From Aldrovandia affinis (lineage: Eukaryota > Chordata > Actinopteri > Notacanthiformes > Halosauridae): a DNA stretch of 64,000 bases. Position 1 is the stretch's first letter. Every line of letters begins with the position of its first letter. The stretch is from the NCBI GenBank assembly GCA_029706075.1, contig JAINUG010000039.1, positions 5,708,001-5,772,000 on the forward strand, written 5' to 3'. A program made the position numbers and the translations under genes. The notes under the pieces are model-generated. The model worked only from the letters and a program-made list of their open reading frames with translations. It did not search any database and was not told the DNA's origin. Below are positions 44,434 to 54,030 of the stretch, one piece after another.

Positions 44434-45606
44434 GCGTCATTTTTTTATTTTTTTTCTCCAACCAACTTCTGCCATAACCATGCCCCACGGTTCTGACGGA
44501 CCGTCCGCATCCATTTAATTGGTTGTCGTCTGCTAACTTTGCCTTCAGCGCGAATTGGTTGTCGTCTGCTAACTTCGCCTTCAGCGCGAGTTATAAATGG
44601 ATGATCAAAACGACACAGCACGGTAAGATCAGTTGTTTTAGCCATGCTTTATATTATTATTTAGAACAGAAAAAAAACTGAAAGGGGCCATGTGTTTTAA
44701 TTACACATCTATGCTATGAATTTATCAGTGTTACCTGTCATTTCTTGTGCTGATGAGATGGATTTGTTTAATTCTACTTGTTTGCTCTGCATTCTCTCTC
44801 TGTAAATAAATAAATAGGATAAATAAATACAAGTAAAGCGGGAAGGAGGAAAAGTGTAAAAATAGGAGGATTGTATTTTGATTTATTAACTCTAAATTAT
44901 TAATTTGTATACCCTACTTAGGTTCGTTTGGTTTGTCTGTCTTTCTGTTTTTGTTTTGGTTTGGTTGCTGTCTTTGTTTAGTTGTTTTGTCACAATGTCA
45001 AAAAAAAGTCACAATGAAAAAAAAAAAAAAAGTGTAAATGAATTCTAACACTCCCAATCTGGGGTTAACAATGTTAACATTAACACTGAGACAATTAAAG
45101 TATAACAATGTTTTTATTTTTTTTTTTAATTTTTAACAGACTATCAGGTTTTATTTCTCGGCATTTACTTGCATGTATGTTTCACTGTTTTGGAACAGCA
45201 CTTTTCATGTAAAAAACCCCAGTCAGGCGTCAGAAGTGTGTAAATGGATGTAGGCTACTTTAAATGCATTTAAGTAGTACAGAACTAAATGCGCAACTAA
45301 ATATTTGGTTGCTTGATGCAATTACTAATGCAATGATTAATGTTTCTCCATGCCTTTACTGCAGCTTAATCCATGAGATAACAAGTGAAAAAAAGTTTAA
45401 ATTAATCGCTGATGAAAACAGGGTTTATACAATGTAAGTGAACGGAGGGGCAGCTTTATTTCCCTCCCACGGTGGGCGTGGCCTTGGCGTCTCCACTTCT
45501 GTGATGCGGTTCTGACTATCATCCAATGAAATTGGCGCAGAACGTCTGCATTACACGTGGGGTACTCGTGGGTTTGGCAGAAGTTGGTTGGAGAAAAAAA
45601 TGACGC
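44434..45606. mobile_element. 1173-bp TIR element inserted in the LINE
   Basis: Left terminus GCGTCATTTTTTTATTTTTT, then CTCCAACCAACTTCTGCC. Right terminus GGCAGAAGTTGGTTGGAG, then AAAAAAATGACGC. The flanks are GAAACAGCT (44425-44433) and GAAACCAGCT (45607-45616), a 9-10 bp target duplication that would fit a Mutator-like element. There is no transposase. Two 36-bp repeats (TTGGTTGTCGTCTGCTAACT and on) lie at 44519-44590. Confidence 0.75.
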
Positions 45607-45616
45607 GAAACCAGCT

Positions 45617-45850
45617 TCTTACCCCAAGCTGTCACCCTCCTGAACCTGGCCACCCACTGACTTTTTGCACTGTCATGTCAATGTTACATGCCTCTTTGCA
45701 CTTTGTATGCCCTTTTGCACTATGTTTATTATGTATTATGTGTATTTTGCACTGTTGGTGAAGCTGCAGCCCTCTTTTCATTTTACTATGTGCTTGCACA
45801 TTGTTTTAATGACAATAAATTGAATTGAATTGAATTGAATTGAATTGAAA
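45617..45850 (+). mobile_element. APE-type LINE, 3' end
   Basis: CTTACCCCAAGCTGTCACCC, then CTGAACCTGGCCACCCACTG, resumes the ORF end. The 3'UTR ends in AATAAATTGAATTGAATTGA with about six TTGAA pentamers. Confidence 0.75.
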
Positions 45851-47240
45851 TTGCCCGTTGAGAATTCGAACAACACTACAAAATGGCGAACACACTATAT
45901 AGTGCACTATTTAGGTAATAGGAAAGCAGGAGCTTCAGACTGTACAACTTTATATTGTTTCACGACGAAAGGAACAGTGGTGAAGGCGGTGAAGGCGATG
46001 TTGACGTGGAAGTCTGAGTGAAATACCTCATTGACTAGGGGAAAATGGTCTAATGCGCAAATTCCTCGACAATAATTTCTGCATGTCTTTGAGATTCAAG
46101 GCAAAACTGATAAGCAACTCTGTATCCAGCCACAGGAAATCTCAATCTAGACGGGTGTGGGCATGTGCGCAAATATTGACCTGTTTGACTTGAATTCCGC
46201 TTCACGGCTAATTTATTCGCTCCTGCGAATTACATTCGAATCCTTTTCGATTGACAAGGACAGACACTAGATCATTCTTAATAGCATAATTTCTTTGGAG
46301 GGAACGAGCTCCTGACGTAATGGAAAACCCCCACTTCAGATCACATCGAACGTTATGGTGCGATCGTACACTAAACTACATTATCAGTTTTAATGATAAT
46401 GGCTACGTCATGTTAAATGTGAAGGAACAACTAGCCTGTATACATTAAATCAACTGCGTATACATTCCAACGTTTTTTTACCTTCTATTAACCTGACAAG
46501 TGAACAAATTTCGTGTTAAAAAATATCAGAAATAGTGAGACCATAAGGCCCAGCCGTAACTTCTAACGTTACTTTTCACGACATAAAAGAAGCGAACATG
46601 TTCCGTTATTACAATACACAACACGAAAACCAATCTGACTGAATTCATACCGCGGCAGTTTATTTAATTTTCTTCTTTAAATGTAAATCCGATTCGTCGA
46701 TTTAACATTGAAGATGTTTCACCCGGCGCGTTAATTTAAAATGTTGCCTACCTTGAGTAGTGTTTCCCGGCATACATAAGAATACATATGCGAATAAGAA
46801 CTTAGTTAGGTAGGTATCCATTGCCGACTATTCACGATCTATTCTGTTTTATGTAGCCTATTAGTGCCACACCTAAAAATGTAAGCCTCTACGTAAACCT
46901 AGGCTACACCCATTGCCAAAATGAAAGCGAAACTACAGCAAGCTTCCTGTTATTTAGCCTCCCAAATATATTAGAAAGATCTAGTTAATTTTGAAAATGA
47001 ATTCAACCAAATGAAATGGGATCATCTTGTCCTCAAATGAAATTACTATTATGTTCTCAATAACTCGGACATTTGAAAGAAATGTGGTATTAAATCTGAA
47101 AGTAAACACAATCGTCATTGGCTAAATAACACTTTAGGGCAGTTAATCCAGTGAAAACATGCTAGCGTCTCCGCCATTCAAATGATTGAGCCATTATTGA
47201 GTTAAACTAATCCCATTGAAAGAGAACGATGCTAGTGTTT
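45851..47240. other. No gene seen
   Basis: Contains the palindromic MITE fragment at 45.89 kb. No coding signal was recognised. Confidence 0.4.
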
Positions 47241-47393
47241 TGCTAGATTACGCTGATGAATATAAAACCATTATACCGCGGCATTGTTGAATACTCGATT
47301 CTGATTGGTCAATACGCGTTCCAAGGGTGTGCATTAATTTTCAATAACGGGACACCTTGGCCCTTTAAAAGTTCTAAAATCAATGCGCTACAA
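47241..47393 (+). mobile_element. Crypton-associated left end
   Basis: ATACCGCGGCATTGTTGAAT, then TCTGATTGGTCAATACGCGT and TTTTCAATAACGGGACACC. The same sequence occurs in reverse at 56.1-56.2 kb next to the second Crypton copy, and AATAACGGGACAGCCCG recurs at 53.69 kb. It continues after the hAT insertion at 52261. Confidence 0.55.
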
Positions 47394-47500
47394 CAGGGGT
47401 ACTCAACTTCAGCCAAATTTAAACCACAACAGATGCAAAGGGCCACAACTTATTATTAAGATATTTGTACAATTTTATTCACTGTATTTAATACTGCTGT

Positions 47501-47692
47501 TTAATATGCTGCATAGTCTTGCTTGTCATTTTTAATGCATTCCAAAGCATCATGGAATAGCAACTGTAATAAGAGATCGTCTGAAATTACTTCTACTCTC
47601 CTGGTCACGGTTGAATCAGACAACTGCAGCTTTGGGATTTGCCTGATGATGTCGTCCTTGTTCTTAAATTTACAAAAACAGTGATTCCGCAC
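47501..47692 (-). pseudogene. hAT transposase fragment, downstream half
   Basis: The minus strand encodes KNKDDIIRQIPKLQLSDSTV then TRRVEVISDDLLLQL, resembling the segment of Charlie/GTF2IRD2-like hAT transposases that precedes the catalytic core. It continues the fragment at 51.6-51.97 kb once the LTR element is removed. Confidence 0.6.
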
Positions 47693-47694
47693 AG

Positions 47695-47883
47695 TGTTAT
47701 GTCTATGCCTTAATACTTTACAAATTAGACATTAGACTATGAATTTAATCATGGAAGAACGACAGACACATGCTTGCTTTTTCCAACACTTTTATCGAGA
47801 GAATCATGGGTACAAACATTCTGGGGTCAAGCCTTGCCCCCTACGGGTGCTGTTATGTATCACACATAACTCTGAACACAACA
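47695..47883 (-). repeat. 3' LTR (189 bp)
   Basis: In plus orientation it runs TGTTATGTCTATGCC … AACACAACA. Identical to 51435-51623. Confidence 0.9.
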
Positions 47884-48031
47884 TCCCCTTTTTCCTTTAA
47901 AGTTTTTAAGACAACTTACAAACCTGTGTCTCTAGCAGTGCAATTAAAGAACTGTCTCTCCTTAGACATTTGCAACATTTCAAACATTTCTGTAACCGAA
48001 AATAAACTTAATCAAAGTCCTTATTCTACAT

Positions 48032-49219
48032 TCAAGTGACATAATCAGACAGTCTCTGAGGTGCTCGTCTGATTCGCTGAGGCCTGCCTGCACTAGGCAA
48101 GTCTGACATGCTGGTGTCAGCGTTGTCAGTGGGTATTGGTGGAATCACTGTGTCCCTTTTATAGTCCACTATGACATCCTCAACCCCGTGTGTCTCGTTC
48201 TGTCCTTTGTTCCGCTCTTGGTTTGTCTGGTACTTCTTCACGAATGTACTGTTTCTTTCGTAACGTGCTCCTGCTGGAGATTCCACGATCACATGACTTC
48301 CTGTCTTACTCACAACTTTGTGTGGTGTGGCGTTAAAGGTAGTGGTACATTTATCAACTTTGTCCTGCCTCACAAGCACAGTGTCACCAACCTCGACATC
48401 TGAATGCCGTGCTCTCCGGCGTTCATCCGTGTACAGCTTGGATTTGCCCTTTCTCTCACTGTCTCGGTCACGCACCTCTGTGTCTGTACGTGGCTCTGTG
48501 ACGTCGGGCAGTTTCCCTCTCATTTTGCGGTTAAAGAGAAGTTCTGCCGGGCTCTTTCCTGTCGTGGCGTGGTCGATGCTCCTGTACACAGTCACATACT
48601 TTCTCAGCTCCCTTTTCCAGTCCAGCCCCTCTGAGTGAGCGATTCTGATTCTTTTCATGAGTGCCGCGTTCTGGCGCTCGACCTCTCCGTTGGCCTGAGC
48701 CCATTTCGCTGTGGTTCTCAGATGTGTGATGCCGTTGTTCTCACAGTACTCTCGGAAAAGCTCAGACTTGAACTGTGGGCCGTTGTCTGATTTAAGTGTG
48801 ACTGGTAGCCCATGACGACTAAATATGGACTCGAGGCTATCAATAACTTTCTCTGTCGTGGTAGATGCCAGGATATCGTATTCGTAATAACGACTGTAAT
48901 AGTCTACAACTACCAGGATGGAATGGTTGGATGGCAGGGGTCCGAGTAGGTCTACGGCCAAGTCCCGCCAGGGGCCATCTGGTAGTGGTGTGGGTCTCAG
49001 CAGTTCAGGTGGGTCAGGTCTGGAGACTATCTGGCAGCCGTGACACTCTTTGCAGTGTTTCTCTGCTGCTCGGTCCATTCCAGGCCACCAGACCTTGGTT
49101 CTCAGGTGCTGTTTTGTCCCCACGATCCCGAGATGTCCCTCATGTGCTAAGGTAAGCGCTCGTGCATGTAAGCTGTGTGGTAACACGATGCGGGTCCCTC
49201 GGAGGACCAAGTAGCCCAC
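48032..49219 (-). CDS. Ty3 integrase frame
   Basis: 395 codons. An HHCC zinc-binding start (HEGHLGIVGTKQHLRTKVWW, CKECHGC) is followed by a D,D-35-E core: VDLLGPLPSNHSILVVVDYY, SDNGPQFKSELFREY and TTAKWAQANGEVERQN. A C-terminal chromatin/DNA-binding-like region (DVEVGDTVLVRQDKVDKCTT) and a basic tail follow. The enzyme would insert element cDNA into the host genome. The frame is open but out of frame with the preceding RNase H frame: a one-base shift near 49247 (LMQL-stop versus YAAVANELC). Confidence 0.8.
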   Translation of the reverse strand: MGYLVLRGTRIVLPHSLHARALTLAHEGHLGIVGTKQHLRTKVWWPGMDRAAEKHCKECHGCQIVSRPDPPELLRPTPLPDGPWRDLAVDLLGPLPSNHSILVVVDYYSRYYEYDILASTTTEKVIDSLESIFSRHGLPVTLKSDNGPQFKSELFREYCENNGITHLRTTAKWAQANGEVERQNAALMKRIRIAHSEGLDWKRELRKYVTVYRSIDHATTGKSPAELLFNRKMRGKLPDVTEPRTDTEVRDRDSERKGKSKLYTDERRRARHSDVEVGDTVLVRQDKVDKCTTTFNATPHKVVSKTGSHVIVESPAGARYERNSTFVKKYQTNQERNKGQNETHGVEDVIVDYKRDTVIPPIPTDNADTSMSDLPSAGRPQRIRRAPQRLSDYVT

Positions 49220-49236
49220 TACACACAGTTCATTGG

Positions 49237-50187
49237 CTACAGCTGCATAAGCTTTACAGTTCTCAAACCGCCCATTTGTGATTGCTTTACGTACTCGATC
49301 AGTTCTGGGTCGGTTGCAGAGGCTTCTTCTACCTCTCTGGTCGTGAGTGCTTTGGGTGTAGCACTGACAGCAACAAACCTCACGTACTCGGTCCGAGCCG
49401 TGATGGTGCTTCTCCGTTGGGCTGTCTCACCCAGCAGTCGTGACAGCGGGTCTGCGATGTTTCTCTTGCCCGGTATGTGTTTCACTTTGAAGTCGTAGGG
49501 TTGTAGGCGGAGCACCCACCTCTCGATGCGGGCACAGGGTTTTGAGTGAGGGCCGTATATCACTTCTAAGGGCTTGTGATCTGTTACTAAAGTAAACTGT
49601 CGGCCGTAGATATACGGATGCAGCCTCTCACAGGCCCACACCAGACCTAGGGCCTCTCGCTCCGTTTGAGAGTATTTACGCTCACAGTCACTCAGGCTAC
49701 GACTCACATAACATATTGGCACCTCTTCTCCCTGTTGGACCTGAACTAGCACTGCCCCTAACCCTACAGGGCTCGCATCTGCGATCACTTTGGTTTCTGC
49801 ATCTTTATCAAAGTATGCTAAAGTGCCGGCTCTGGCCAGTTCATCCTTGAGCGCATTGAACGCTCTTCTCTGCTCTGGTCCGAACTCGAAGGGTGTATCC
49901 TTTCTCGTGAGACGTCGCAGCGGCTCCGAAAGAGTCGCAAACTGCGGGATGAACCTGCTGCTGTATCCGACTAGTCCTAGGAAGCTCCTCACTTCCGCCG
50001 CATTCTCTGGCTCACGGGCCTCTGCCACAGCTCGCACCCTCTCTTCTTCTGGGTTGATGTGTAGGCTAACCTGCTTGGAGTTTAGTTTTTTAACCCCCTG
50101 AAATAGCTTGGGGTACTGCTGTTCTAGTGACTGCTTGTCAACTACAGCTGCTACATCTACTCCTATTTTTAAGACTCCTAGTTTCAT
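49237..50187 (-). pseudogene. Ty3 pol: RT thumb/connection and RNase H, RT palm deleted
   Basis: The frame starts MKLGVLKIGVDVAAVVDKQS and reaches QVSLHINPEEERVRAVAEAR near 50035. There it jumps straight to AAEVRSFLGLVGYSSRFIPQ, which follows the palm in Ty3 enzymes. The fingers and palm, including the Y-x-D-D-type catalytic box, are therefore absent. RNase H is present: VIADASPVGLGAVLVQ, YSQTEREALGLVWACERLHP and LVTDHKPLEVIYGP. It is catalytically dead for reverse transcription. Confidence 0.8.
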
Positions 50188-51371
50188 AGCTGTCTCCTGC
50201 CTAGCAGAGCTTCCCCCTGACCGCTAACTACTATGAATTCTGCCTGTTCAGTTCTGTTGCTCACTGCAATCTCACAGGTGAATGCACCTTTAACAGGTAG
50301 TGGCTGACTAGCTCCATAAGAAAACAGCTTCCTCTCTGTCTTGGGGATATATGACTGGCACTTTATGTGTTCTGCTTTCAGTCTCTCCCATGTATTTTCA
50401 CCCATTACATTACTAGTAGCTCCTGAATCAATTAACATCTGCAGTTTTACTCCCCCCACAGAAAAGGTAAGTCTCTCATTTGTATTTTTCTCATTGACAA
50501 CAAATGCATATTCATCTTGCCATTGCTCCTCAACATTACTCACGCGCTGTTTTGCACCTTTGGGCTTGGTGCGACACTGAGATGAGTAGTGGTCCCTGCC
50601 TGTGCATTTATGACACGTCTGTCCGCGTGCAGGGCAATTTGGGTCGCTGCCCAAGTGGTCTGTGTTTCCACATCGATAACATTTCCTTTCTTTCTGCTTG
50701 TCTCTTTGGTTGTCACCTTTGGTTGCTGGTTTCCCGTTTGGTTTTTTCCAGTTTCTCCCTCCTTTCTGTGCGACGCGATGAACAGTCTCTGTCTCCGCCT
50801 TTGCCGCGCCCGACATAGCTGACATCTGCTCCTCCACACTCTCGCACTGCGAGGCAAGTTGAAGTGTGCGGGCGAGTGTTAAACCCGGCCCCTCCTCTAG
50901 TAGTTTCCGCCTCACGTACATTGAAGTACACCTGCTCAGGATAGCGTCCCTTATCTGGTTATCAACATCCACCCCAAAGTCACAATCTCGCGCAGCCTGC
51001 CGTAGGCGAGTACAAAACTGCTGTATGGTCTCACCTGCATTCTGGTTTAACTTGTGAAAAGTTTGCCGTGCAAATGCCGCATTGACTTGGGGCACAAAAT
51101 ATCCGTTCAAAGCACGGACCGCAGCCGCATAATCCGCTGGCTGCCCAGTGTTGGGTAATGTTGAAAAGATGTCTTGTACATCTGGTCCGGCAAGATGCAA
51201 GAGCAAAGCCCTTCTTCTCTGCTCTGTTGCGTCTGTAGCATCGTCGGTCAAAAGCAGTCCTTTACCATCTGCGAAAAGCTCAAAGGACGTTAACCACCTC
51301 GTCCATCTTGGACCAAGCGTGGCTGGTTCGCCGAAGCATTCAAAGTTCCGGATCCCGGTTCTGTTTTCCAT
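50184..51371 (-). CDS. Ty3 gag-protease frame
   Basis: 395 codons from 51371. A capsid-like region includes LNGYFVPQVNAAFARQTFHK and TIQQFCTRLRQAARDCDFGV. Two cysteine knuckles follow (CYRCGNTDHLGSDPNC and CHKCTGRDHYSSQC), then a retropepsin-like domain with LQMLIDSGATSNVMGENTWE (the D-S-G active site) and IVVSGQGEALLGR. It stops at 50184 while the pol frame begins at 50187 in another phase. In related elements these join through the same residues, so this is either a frameshift lesion or a recoding site. Gag packages the RNA; protease cleaves Gag-Pol. Confidence 0.8.
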   Translation of the reverse strand: MENRTGIRNFECFGEPATLGPRWTRWLTSFELFADGKGLLLTDDATDATEQRRRALLLHLAGPDVQDIFSTLPNTGQPADYAAAVRALNGYFVPQVNAAFARQTFHKLNQNAGETIQQFCTRLRQAARDCDFGVDVDNQIRDAILSRCTSMYVRRKLLEEGPGLTLARTLQLASQCESVEEQMSAMSGAAKAETETVHRVAQKGGRNWKKPNGKPATKGDNQRDKQKERKCYRCGNTDHLGSDPNCPARGQTCHKCTGRDHYSSQCRTKPKGAKQRVSNVEEQWQDEYAFVVNEKNTNERLTFSVGGVKLQMLIDSGATSNVMGENTWERLKAEHIKCQSYIPKTERKLFSYGASQPLPVKGAFTCEIAVSNRTEQAEFIVVSGQGEALLGRRQL

Positions 51372-51419
51372 ATTTACTGATTAAACTTACTAAACTGATT
51401 AAACAAACAAAAATCGCTT

Positions 51420-51433
51420 CATCCTCGTCGCCA
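51420..51433 (-). other. Primer-binding site, tRNA-Ser(GCT)-like
   Basis: On the minus strand TGGCGACGAGGATG follows the 5' LTR after one base. It is complementary to CATCCTCGTCG+CCA, the 3' end I recall for eukaryotic tRNA-Ser(GCT). Confidence 0.65.
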
Positions 51434-51434
51434 T

Positions 51435-51623
51435 TGTTATGTCTATGCCTTAATACTTTACAAATTAGACATTAGACTATGAATTTAATCATGGAAGAAC
51501 GACAGACACATGCTTGCTTTTTCCAACACTTTTATCGAGAGAATCATGGGTACAAACATTCTGGGGTCAAGCCTTGCCCCCTACGGGTGCTGTTATGTAT
51601 CACACATAACTCTGAACACAACA
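51435..51623 (-). repeat. 5' LTR (189 bp)
   Basis: Identical to 47695-47883, and followed on the plus side by the second CACAG duplication (51624-51628). Confidence 0.9.
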
Positions 51624-51965
51624 CACAGTCCGTAGGCTAACTGTATTTTTGAGAAATTCTCCCTCTGTAGCTGGCTTCTTGGCTTTCGCGATATTCCGGG
51701 CGATTTTGAAGGAGGCCTCAGTAACGTCACTGCTTTTAACAATGCTGCGGAACAAGCAACGTTTGTATTTTGTGTTTCCTGAGATCGCTGCCAGGTGGAT
51801 AGACATCTCGGAACTCGGGGTGAAGCTGTTCGTGGTGGCGTTGTAGATGAGCTCACTTTGACACAGCAATTGTTTTTTGACAGATGAGACACATTGGTTT
51901 CCCGTGTATCTCCGCAAACGCAAATTCCATTTCCCACGCAGGGTTGAAAACCCTGTTTTCATCAT
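51600..51965 (-). pseudogene. hAT transposase fragment, upstream half
   Basis: The minus strand encodes GKWNLRLRRYTGNQCVSSVK, IYNATTNSFTPSSEMS in another frame, and SFKIARNIAKAKKPATEGEF then LKNTVSL. The xIAxxIAKxxKPxxEGEF motif is characteristic of Charlie/GTF2IRD2-like hAT transposases. The frame uses bases of the LTR at its end and is interrupted by it. Confidence 0.65.
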
Positions 51966-52260
51966 CCACTTTTCATTTCTTTGTCGCCATCATCAATTAA
52001 GGTGCAAAATATTTTGCCGGCTTGAGTCGACAAATGAGCTCTCGCGATAAATAGGCTATAATTAACTTTCCCGTTGTCAGTTAGAATGGTATTGGATGAG
52101 GCACAAAATTTAAAGGCGCACTGCCTAATTTGCACACTACTTTTGGGGGCTAATTATAATGATTATACATTCATAACCAGGCATGTTGGGGGCCACAAAA
52201 TAAAGGTTCACGGGCCGTATGCTGCCCACGGGCCGCCTGTTGAGTAAGCCTGCGCTACAA

Positions 52261-53690
52261 GATCCAACATTCTAAAACAGTTAACGGCAACATTGTACAT
52301 TAACGTTAGGCTACATTGCTCGATAAAAATAGTTGATTTATGCAAAATATCGTTCAACCTTTTTGGCAAATATGTCAACTTTGAAACCTGGTTTGATTCA
52401 GAATTTAATAGTCCTCTCAAAAGTGCTCGTCCTGCCAAGAGGAAAGCAGAGCCTGCCCAAAGCAAAACTAAACAGCATAGGACCATCGAAGCGACCACTT
52501 CTTGGTCGCATGGAGTGCTGAGAGATTGGATCCAGGAAAAGGGGATGGAGATCGACATTAACAACATTAGAGCAGAGGATCTCAATCAGTTACTTTGCTC
52601 TTTCTATGCATTGGTAAGTAGGCTAACGTTAACTTTAACCATAGGCTACTCTTTACGGGACGGCCTGGATGGTTTATTCCACTTATAGCTGACAAAGAAT
52701 GTCATTTAACAAATAAGCTAGAAACGAAATGCTTTTTTAGGCTGATAAAATATATTTGCTTTCGTAGGTAAGGACCTCTGCAGGGGAGGAGTACTCCATC
52801 GCAAGTTTTATAGCCTTACGATCAGGGCTAAGCCGTGGTCTCTCCTCCTTTTACATCATTGGGGACAAGGCATTTATGTCTTGCAACGATGTCTTCAAAT
52901 CCATCGCCAAGAAATACAGGAAAAAGGGGAAAGATGTCAGTCAACATCACCCCCACATCACCGATGGAGACATGTGCCTACTAAAAGAGTCACCTGTGCT
53001 GTCACCGGACACAGCTACTGGCTTGGTACAGAAGGTCTGGCTAGACTTACAGCTTCATCTGGCAAGGAGGGGGAGAGAGGGCAACAGAGACCTGCGCCTC
53101 TCCTCTTTTGAGGTGAAAAGGGATGACCAGGGTCTCGAGTATGTGTAATATACGCCATTTAGCAGACGCTTTTATCCAAAGCGACTTACAGTAGGGAATG
53201 CATACATTTTCAGTATATGTGGCCCCAGTGGGGATTGAACCCACAACCTAAGCGTTGCCAATGCTGTGCTCTACCAACTGAGCCACAGAGAACCAGGTGT
53301 GCTTATCATATAATGCCGAGACAAAAAATCACAAAACGCTGTCCGATACGGACAAAGAAAATTACCGCGGCTTCATGTTCGCCCCACCAGGAAATCCGAA
53401 ATGTCCGGTCCTCAGCTTAAAAAAATACATTGCTAAATGTCCAGCGGATGCCACTGCCTTCTACCTCCATCCTCTGAGGGCTCCCAAGCTCAGCTCGATG
53501 GGCGTGCTGTCTGGTATTCGAGGGAACCAATGGGGGAGCATCACCTGGGCAACATGCTACCCAAAATTAGTGAAGAGGTCAGTCTCTCCTGCCGGTACAC
53601 CAACCACAGCCTGCGGAGCACTGCTGTGCACCTTCTGTCAAATGCCTAGAGGCATGTCACCACCCCTGTCGTACATTATTTCCCAATAAC
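52261..53690 (+). pseudogene. Crypton-type tyrosine recombinase, 3'-truncated copy 1
   Basis: Segment 1 (about 52340-52612) encodes [20 protein letters not shown] and WIQEKGMEIDINNIRAEDLN, then a good donor ATTG|GTAAGT. After an intron-like gap, acceptor TTTCGTAG at 52768 opens segment 2: [60 protein letters not shown]. Segment 3, beyond a SINE, has [20 protein letters not shown]. After a frameshift it gives [20 protein letters not shown] and [19 protein letters not shown] (the H-x-x-R box). The catalytic-tyrosine region is missing here. The order matches CryptonV/ZMYM-QRICH1-type recombinase domains. Confidence 0.75.
53150..53297 (-). mobile_element. tRNA-derived SINE in the Crypton copy
   Basis: Minus-strand head TTCTCTGTGGCTCAGTTGGT with AGAGCACAGCA, B-box GGTTGTGGGTTCAATCCCC, and tail AAGTCGCTTTGGATAAAAGC then GTCTGCTAAATGG. 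It is the best preserved of four related copies. Confidence 0.85.
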
Positions 53691-54030
53691 GGGACAGCCC
53701 GAAGTGGTTTATTCCGCTTATACCACGGTTACCAACAATGATTATCTATTAGTTACTTTTATCTTCATTGGTTTTTATCGACTTAATCAGCTGAAATTAA
53801 AATATTCTTCCACGGCTCTTTGAGGATATTGTTTTAGTGTCGTCAAGCAAACGAGCTGGTCGTTCGTTCTATTTGCACTGTTGTTATGCAACATAGCTGG
53901 TTGTTAATTCTACGATTATACCATAACAAATGGTTCTATCAGGGGGAAAAATATTTCCTTCTCACTTACTCATGTTGCTAGCTAAAGCATGTCTTCTGTG
54001 CTCACTTAGAAAGTGTCTTGTAGTTCCTTT
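53691..54030. other. No gene seen
   Basis: AATAACGGGACAGCCCG and GGTTTATTCCGCTTATACCA at 53690-53730 belong to the Crypton-associated end. The rest is unremarkable. Confidence 0.4.

Larger units (their letters stand above)
47690..51628 (-). mobile_element. Ty3/gypsy LTR retrotransposon with identical LTRs, RT deleted
   Basis: Two LTRs (47695-47883, 51435-51623) are flanked by the 5-bp target duplication CACAG. On the minus strand: primer site TGGCGACGAGGATG (51433-51420), complementary to the tRNA-Ser(GCT) 3' end plus CCA; gag-protease; a deleted pol; integrase; and a purine tract AAAGGAAAAAGGGGA before the 3' LTR. Most of the reverse transcriptase is missing and two frameshifts separate the frames, so it is not autonomous, yet the LTRs are identical as I read them. 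Confidence 0.9.
47394..52252 (-). mobile_element. hAT element split by a Ty3 retrotransposon
   Basis: The ends CAGGGGTACTCAAC and GTTGAGTAAGCCTG are inverted and flanked by the 8-bp target duplication CGCTACAA (47386-47393, 52253-52260). Without the retrotransposon and its 5-bp duplication the hAT element is about 925 bp, so it is an internally deleted derivative. The empty site (AATGTGCTACAAGATCC on the minus strand) survives in the second Crypton copy near 56.08 kb. Confidence 0.85.
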
